Positions 57,801 through 64,000 of a stretch of DNA of 64,000 nt are shown one piece after another. The position numbers were made by a program, and so were the translations under genes. The stretch is from Jaapia argillacea MUCL 33604 (taxonomy: Eukaryota; Basidiomycota; Agaricomycetes; Jaapiales; Jaapiaceae), in contig KL197727.1 in NCBI GenBank assembly GCA_000697665.1, positions 496,001 through 560,000 on the forward strand, in the 5' to 3' direction. Below the pieces are notes generated by a model. That model worked only from the letters and a program-made list of their open reading frames with translations. It was not told the DNA's origin and ran no database searches. Position 1 is the stretch's first letter; each line of letters begins with the position of its first letter.

Positions 57801-60100
57801 AAGAAGTTTAAGATGATTGCGGACGGGAAGGAGACCAAGGGGTGCGTTGCTCTAGTTCTCCCCATTAGATTCTGGAATTTCAGACTGATACTGTTATGGA
57901 TAGGAAATCGGGAGGTGTGAAGGGGTTGAGTAACGAGCTGATGCAACTGAGAAAGATCTGCCAGCACCCGTTCTTGTTTGATAGCGTCGAGGACAAGATC
58001 AACCCCGCTGGCCTCATTGATGAGAAGGTTATTCGTTCTTGTGGAAAGATGGAGCTTCTATCTCGTATCCTTCCTAAATTCTTCAAGACCGGGCACAGAG
58101 TGAGTTCTCCTGATTATTCCACCCCGTACTATATTGATGCTCATGGTTTGCGATAGGTCCTCATCTTCTTCCAAATGACGAAAGTTATGGACATTATGGA
58201 GGACTTTTTGAAGATGATGGGATGGAAATATCTTCGTCTTGACGGTGGGACCAAGACTGAGGAGCGTGCCGGTCATGTCGCCCTTTTCAACGCAAAGGAC
58301 TCAGAGTACCAGGTTTTCATCCTGTCGACCAGGGCTGGTGGTCTCGGGTTGAATTTGCAGACCGCCGATACCGTTATCTTGTGAGTTGATTTCTCGTGGT
58401 GACCTAAAGTCGGATACTGATGGTTGTTCGGCTGGTTTGATAGGTACGACAGTGATTGGTGAGTTCAGCCTCTGTCTTTACGACTGATTCACCCACTAAC
58501 ATTTCTCTGACAGGAATCCTCATGCCGATCTCCAAGCTCAGGATCGTGCTCATCGTATCGGTCAGACCAAGGCCGTTCGTATCCTTCGTTTCATCACGGA
58601 GAAGAGCGTAGAAGAAGCCATGTATTCTCGTGCTCGTTACAAGCTTGACATCGATGACAAGGTCATTCAAGCTGGCCGCTTCGACAATAAGTCGACTCAG
58701 GAAGAGCAAGAAGAGTTCTTGGTGCGCATGTCCTTGATTATTCACTTACCACATTGTTAACACGCGTTTTCGTCGTGCAGCGTTCCATTCTCGAAGCCGA
58801 TCAAGAGGAGGAAAACGAGGAAGCCGGTACTCTGACGGATGATGAGATCAATGAGATCATCGCCCGCAGCGACGAAGAGATGATCTACTTCAAGGACCTG
58901 GATATTCAACGCGAAAGGGAAGCTGAAATCGCATGGCGCGCTGCTGGCCGCCGAGGGAAGCCTCCCGCCCCCTTGATCCAGCTTGAGGAATTACCGGAAT
59001 GCTATCAGAACGACGAGCCCTTTGAGGGTAAGGAGGAAGATATCGGGATGGAAGGTCGAGGTCACCGTCGACGGAATGTCGTTAATTATAACGATGGCCT
59101 TAGCGATGAGCAATGGGTCATGGTATGTCTTCACTTCAACTTATTTGAAGTCTTACTCACGTTACTTCAGGCTATGGAGGATGGCGAAGATATGCAAGAA
59201 CTCGTGGAGCGCAACAAGGACAAGAAGGACAGACGCGTTGCAAGCAAGCTGTTGCGAGAAAATGATGTTTCAGGCACCGGTACACCTGTATCAGACACTG
59301 ATTCACGCGGTCGCAAGGGCAGAAAGGGCAAGGCGAAGATGATAGAGCCTGAGTTTGAACCGCCCATCGGAAAGCGAAAGCGTGGCATGAAGTCGATGTC
59401 GGTCACTCCTTCGATCCAAGAAGATGACGATGAGGAGCGTGATACCGTGAGTTATTTTCTCCTTGGCCATCGTGACCTTTGCTGACGTGCACTGTTAGAA
59501 ACGGCGCAAGACAAAAGCACCAGACACGACCGCAGCCACCCGAGAAAAGATGAAGAAGGCCTTTGCAGAATGTTACAAGGCCGTTCTGAACTGCACGGAC
59601 GAGACTGGTCGAAAGCGGTGCGATCTGTTTAGGGAACTTCCTGATAAGAGAGTGAGTGCGCCTCTGAGCCAGGGTTCCCTTTACTAATGAATTTCGACAC
59701 ACAGGACTATCCGGATTACTACCAACTCATCACCCAACCCATCGCTCTTTCCCACCTACGGAAACGAGGCTCCGCCAACTATTACAAGGACGTTCAGCAC
59801 TTCCGTGACGATTGGAGGTTGATGTTTAACAATGCCCGGACGTACAACCAAGAAGGCTCCTGGGTATACATCGACGCCGAGGAAATGGAGAAAGTGTTTG
59901 TCGCGACATTCAACCGTGTTCTCGTCGGGTCTGGACTACCGGGTGCGCCTCCGGCTCCTAGTGGCTCAGGTAGTTACGATGATTCCGCTTTGACTCCCAT
60001 GGATGAGGACGATCGACCTCCGCCTCCTCGAAGCAAGAGCGCCAGTCGGAGGCAGGTCATCAGCGATGATGAATACCTGACACCCAGCGACGAGGAGTGA
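54863..60100 (+). CDS. STH1: SWI/SNF-RSC ATPase (Snf2/Sth1/Brahma type)
   Basis: Chromatin-remodelling motor of about 1,400 residues. After a Gln-rich start ([20 protein letters not shown]) and a His/Gln/Pro linker comes the QLQ domain ([20 protein letters not shown]). Then the HSA domain ([20 protein letters not shown] onward) that binds actin-related proteins. The Snf2 ATPase has [35 protein letters not shown] (Walker A, split by an intron), [10 protein letters not shown] (DEGH), [68 protein letters not shown] and [20 protein letters not shown] followed by GQ. SnAC-like and basic regions precede the bromodomain ([35 protein letters not shown]), with the acetyl-lysine Asn conserved. The tail is acidic, ending [17 protein letters not shown]2 versus STH1 orthology is not decided by sequence alone. 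Confidence 0.93.
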
Positions 60101-61814
60101 GTTTTGGTTGCTATTGTCTATTATTGTCTAGTTTTTTCGTAGTTGTATAGAGTTTCTTTGTATTGTAATGACCACATATACTATCCAGTCTTGTTACTGC
60201 CACTTGTGCGTTTCCACCCTTTTGATGCCATTGGCGGGTTCGCTCCAAGTGGATCGCCTGCGCCAAAGGCGCGCCTTGCATACACCACCAAACCTGTAAA
60301 CTGTCAACAGGATCCCAAGAAGTTGTTATTATTGTGGGATTGTAGGATAGATTGTTTTGTGCCCAGGATTGAGGTCGGGTTGTCGCTCTCAAAATGGTCT
60401 CAATCCATCGTGTGCAGAAGTGACCATCTGCCGACACGAAACTGTCGCATTGCCGTTGCTTCCACAACGCCACGCAGGCGTCCGGGGCACCACCTGAGCC
60501 ACATCAGAATGCTATACATTTGACATTGGCTCCCCCAGAGGTAGTTCGGACTTCAAGCTTCAAGCTCGCAAGAATATAAAGTGCTTGCGTGGCCTTGCAG
60601 TGCCACGTCGATCGAACTTGTCACCTCCCACAACGCTTGCCCACTGTCCCGTTATTCCTTTTCTCATCGACTTGCTTTCCTGCTTGACCCTGCTCTTCGT
60701 TGGCGGCCTTGAGATGTACAAAACACGAAGACAGCTACCTGACACCATACAGCTCAAACTTCAAATCACATCCCTGTCGCTCACTTCACCTACCTCCTTT
60801 CCTGGGGTTCAAGTGACCCACCAATACCCCGCAACCATTTCCGACGGGATGGTTCCTTCCTCGCCGAGCGTTGCGCAGATGTCGTCTGCTTTGGCGTTGT
60901 TCCTATCCCCATCGGCTGTCCAAGACTCGCGAGCAATCATTAGGGCAACAGATTCGGTCCTACGTTCGGGAGTCACTTCTTGTCAAGACATTGCCGGACC
61001 CCATCCTCACCATAGTCTTGTCGTCGGGATGGAGTTCATCATCGAACCTACAATTGCTCGTCTGTCACTGTGGCTCGGACTCAGGCTGTCTATTTCGCGT
61101 CGTACAGCTCTACTTTCGTACTCTAGCCAAACTCTAGCTCAAGCGGTTCTCGTTCTCGTTCTCGTTCGCCACGCAAGATGGCTCGGTGGCATACCTGTCT
61201 GCAAGTTGATTATTTGTGCCATTTGGGGATCCGTCACTTACCCTCGTTTGACGCTGTCGCGGCGGGACTGTCCATAGCGCCTTGTGGGCCCTTTTCAAAT
61301 ATCGGAGTGACGAAATGAAGGATCGGGGAGGCTTGGGGTGGGATCATGTTTGATGGAAATGTGGTGGGGTTTGAAGGCTGCATCCTCCAGGTTAAGGGCT
61401 TTCTCAGAGCTGTATTATGGAGATACCGCAATCACTGTTGAGGTCGGATGTCTGTATTACTGTTGCAATGTCAAGACTGTTTCCTCCATCTCTACCTGAA
61501 CCAACTTGAGATACATTTGAACAGTGGAACGATAATTGAATGAAACATATTCCTAAAGCTCTGTGTTACCACTGTGTGTTGTTTTGCCAAGGTTGAATTA
61601 ACCATTTACCGGACGCAGCAAGAAATGTCTCATTGAGGTCTGAGTGCCAAATGTCGCACAGACATACGAGATCAGCTGATGCTCAATTGATTTGCGCTAG
61701 GTACGTCAAAACGACCTCAATCAATGACAAGGTGACCTCGAGTGCAAGACCATCGTCGTGCCCCTGAATCGACCTCCGGAAAACATCCCCCCGGTATGGT
61801 GGTGTAGACTGGCG
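60101..61814. other. 1.7-kb region with no confirmed gene
   Basis: A TATAAA at 60575-60580 and a plus-strand open frame from ATG 60714 to a stop at 61277 (about 187 codons, MYKTRRQLPDTIQLKLQITS) could mark a small gene. The translation is Ser/Leu-rich, matches no family I know, and contains a GTTCTC repeat near 61145. I treat it as a doubtful hypothetical. The remaining DNA shows nothing. Confidence 0.35.
60714..61277 (+). CDS. Doubtful hypothetical ORF
   Basis: Single open frame of about 187 codons, 134 bp downstream of a TATAAA. It is rich in Ser and Leu, with a hydrophobic stretch late in the frame (QTLAQAVLVLVLVRHARWLG) coded by a GTTCTC repeat. No introns needed and no family motif seen. 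Could be chance. Confidence 0.2.
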   Translation: MYKTRRQLPDTIQLKLQITSLSLTSPTSFPGVQVTHQYPATISDGMVPSSPSVAQMSSALALFLSPSAVQDSRAIIRATDSVLRSGVTSCQDIAGPHPHHSLVVGMEFIIEPTIARLSLWLGLRLSISRRTALLSYSSQTLAQAVLVLVLVRHARWLGGIPVCKLIICAIWGSVTYPRLTLSRRDCP

Positions 61815-63271
61815 ATGGCCACCATCTCCAGCCGCGATGCTCAGTCTTTCCCACTCCTCAGATTCCCTTCAGAGGTTGTCCATAATGTCATTGACTTCGT
61901 TGACGATCGCCAACAAGTGCTTGCTCTCGCCTTGACTTGCCAGTTCCTTAAAACCACCCTCATTCCCGATCATCTGGACTATCGAGTGCTGAAAGTTTCC
62001 TTCTCCAACCTCGACCTCTTAGAACGGCTGATTGCTCGACCTTCTCTGGCTCGCAATGTCCGAAGTATTTCTATATGTCACGGTCCGCATTGTTCGTCCC
62101 CAATGGACGATCGCCATCAATGCAGCCATTCAGCAGATGGGGAAGCTGTGGCCGAAAGAGTTCTTTGCTCAGCCTTCGGTTTGATGGGGAATCTTACGAG
62201 GCTGGAATGGTGGTTGCTGCGGCCCCGGTACACGAAGGATTTGATATGGGAGACGATCAAAGAATCGTGCCCTCGCCTCCGCGAGCTGGTGGTCAGGGAG
62301 TTCGAACACTGTCAGCGCTCGGTCTCACTCTCCAAGGTAAGTCGACCTGGAACACGTCCCGCACTCAGGCTAAGGATCTGCCAAACCTTTAGCTGGTTGA
62401 GTTTCGAAACCTTGAGGAAGTGGAAATGGACCTGGCTTTCCGTCCAGATATGCCAAGTCCCGTGAACCATCTCCGTACATTACTCGCTCACTGCCCAACC
62501 CTCCACACACTCAAATTGACTTTCACCGCCGCCCAACCTCACATTCAAACACTCTTCAGTCTTGAGGATATATTCCTCCATGCGTCCTTACCCCGACTCC
62601 GCTCTCTTCAACTTCGTGGGGTATGTTCAGATCCATCAATTTTCAAATCATTCCTTGGGCGTCACCCAACCATCGAGAACTTGGCGACAATTAGGTGCGC
62701 TGATAGGGAATGGGGATTCGAGGAAGGAATGTTCACCATCGTCGACGAAACCACCCTCCCAAATCTCCACACACTCGTCATGATGTGTAGTGGAGCCATT
62801 CCGCTTTTAGATCCGATCCTAATGGCAGCCAATTGACCTCGTCTCCATTCAATTCGGCTCTACGAATTTTCAGTATCTTCAGCCATCCTCGCCTCCTTCC
62901 TCATTCGCCACCCAGCAATCGAATACGTCTCCTTCGATGGTAACCAATCAACCGATTCATCACCTTTGTTCACACAACTTCCGATAGGCTCCTTGCCAAA
63001 TTTGCGCGAATTCGAATGCTATCATGACGAGGCGTTGGCGATCTGCGACTCTGCTCCCCCAATCGAAACGCTCGGCGTTTTGAACGCAGAGAGGGTCCCA
63101 TTTGAATCGGAGGCTACTGTGCAAGCTCTGCAGAAGGTCGCAACGACTCTTCGGACGATTTATTTTGAGGGCTTGGAGGATTCGCCTTTTGACGTTGCTG
63201 AGATGCTGAGGAGGAAAGTGCCGGGAGTGACTTCTGAGTGGAAACGATTCCGGGCTCCAGGTACCGCCTGA
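61815..63271 (+). pseudogene. F-box/LRR protein with in-frame stop
   Basis: F-box proteins present substrates to SCF ubiquitin ligases. The F-box is near the N-terminus: FPLLRFPSEVVHNVIDFVDD and RQQVLALALTCQFLKTTLIP. Leucine-rich repeats follow: RLRELVVREFEHCQ, one intron near 62335-62393 (donor gtaagt), then LVEFRNLEEVEMDLAFR, LRTLLAHCPTLHTLKLTF, LPRLRSLQLRGVCSDP and LPNLHTLVMMCSGAIPLL. At 62834-62836 a TGA interrupts. The same frame then continues with PRLHSIRLYEFSVSSAILAS, RHPAIEYVSFDGNQ, LPNLREFECYHDEAL and ATTLRTIYFEGLEDSPF to a stop at 63271. Repeat spacing is kept across the TGA, so it is most simply a nonsense mutation or a sequencing error. If the upstream part is expressed it would still give an F-box protein with fewer repeats. 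Confidence 0.75.
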
Positions 63272-63672
63272 TCGGCCCGAGGTCTTTTGCTGCACCCTGT
63301 GGTCGAAAGAACTCTTCATCTCCGACTCCGACTCCCGCTCAATAACTCGTGTCTACGTCTTATAAACGGCCGCTTGCGGCACCTGTCTACAAGTTCTACC
63401 TGTCGTCTTCTATACGAACAAAGTTATCTTACTGAGTACACAGTTCACTCTACCCTCAGCCGTATGCAGTCAAATCCAATTCGGGCTCGATGCTGATTAA
63501 CTGACGGCATCAATATAAGGAACGCTTGAGCAAGTAGCAAGCCCCCAATCCCAGCACAATCCAATTCGAAGTTCCGACCCCGTTCTCTACCAGTAGCGTC
63601 ACAATTGTGACATCCCCACCAGCCGAGTACCAACTTGAAGTCTCAGGTTGTTTATCTGCTTCTCTGGTCATC
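63272..63672. other. Intergenic gap
   Basis: About 400 bp between the F-box gene and the final partial gene. No feature resolved. Confidence 0.5.
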
Positions 63673-64000
63673 ATGTCGGGAAAACGGGAACTAATATCCT
63701 CTCACGAAGCATGGGACGAGCGTACAGACCAGTTTGCCTTCACCGTCATCCTTTGGCGTGAAGAAGGTCACCTGTACTATCTGCGACACCAGAACAGAAT
63801 ATTTGACCTCCAATCACTTGTCGCCGAACCTATCGACCCCAGAGACTATTATCGCTCTCGAATTCTACGATCCTGGAGGCTCCCTCGCCTTTACCTCGAG
63901 ATTCCTATTACAAAAGCCCCCGTTTGTGCTGTATCAACCAGGACCTAGGGCCGACCAATTACTTGACGAGGCCGAGGTCTACAGTACGAGGTGTTGCGAA
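63673..64000 (+). CDS. Partial kinase-like gene cut by window end
   Basis: A plus-strand frame from ATG 63673 reads MSGKRELISSHEAWDERTDQ and continues to about 63840. A second frame, from about 63850, reads EFYDPGGSLAFTSRFLLQKP, then PFVLYQPGPRADQLLDEAEV to the window edge. The KPPFxLYxxGxRADxLLxEAxVY string resembles the N-lobe start of kinase-like proteins common in basidiomycetes, where the Glu of DEAEVY corresponds to the alpha-C Glu. The splice joining the two frames is not resolved and the catalytic half lies outside. Low certainty. Confidence 0.4.

Overview
This is a stretch of nuclear chromosome from a filamentous basidiomycete, most likely an Agaricomycete. Genes are dense and on both strands. 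They are split by many short introns (mostly about 50-60 nt, GT-AG). The gene set is typical of mushroom-forming fungi: a FunK1 fungal-type protein kinase, a copper-fist regulator, a QDE-1-type RNA-dependent RNA polymerase, a Vid30/RanBPM protein and an intron-rich PARP. All assignments come from reading the translations and matching remembered family motifs; no database search was run.

Layout. 0-6 kb: a BTB-domain fragment (-), TRAPPC5/Trs31 (+), a class 1A-like dihydroorotate dehydrogenase (+) and an HMG-box transcription factor (-). 6-17 kb: a 22-exon PARP (+), a small hydrophobic protein (-), an RNA-silencing RdRP (+) and an FAD-dependent amine-oxidase-like protein (-). 17-23 kb: a RasGEF with an N-terminal P-loop domain (+) and a copper-fist factor (-). 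23-26 kb: a gene-poor gap with a 2-copy tandem repeat. 26-34 kb: Isa1 (+), Ump1 (-), Vid30/Gid1 (+), a frameshifted SDR (-) and a UBE2W-type E2 (-). 35-42 kb: Hem3 (-), Nfu1 (-), a truncated duplicate of the ALG1 5' region, a FunK1 kinase (-) and ALG1 (+). 42-51 kb: a three-repeat protein of unknown function (-), Smp3 (-), SBDS/Sdo1 (-) and an Rvs167/Hob1 BAR-SH3 protein (+). 51-60 kb: Ku80 (-), divergent from a SNF2/Sth1-type remodeler with QLQ, HSA and bromodomain (+). 60-64 kb: a poorly supported ORF, an F-box/LRR gene with an in-frame stop, and the start of a kinase-like gene cut by the window edge.

Functional themes. Most genes are housekeeping. Genome maintenance is represented by PARP, Ku80 and the SNF2 remodeler, and RNA silencing by RdRP. 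Iron-sulfur, heme and copper metabolism is represented by Isa1, Nfu1, Hem3 and the copper-fist factor. Dolichol and GPI mannosylation is represented by Alg1 and Smp3. Protein turnover is represented by Ump1, Gid1, UBE2W and an F-box protein. This looks like ordinary eukaryotic gene order, not an operon-like pathway cluster.

The least ordinary parts are four. (1) The FunK1 gene sits exactly between two diverged copies of the ALG1 promoter/5' end and takes its stop codon from one copy. (2) A P-loop domain and a RasGEF domain lie in one gene. (3) The PARP gene has 12-nt micro-exons in its catalytic domain. (4) An intronless three-repeat protein has no recognised family.
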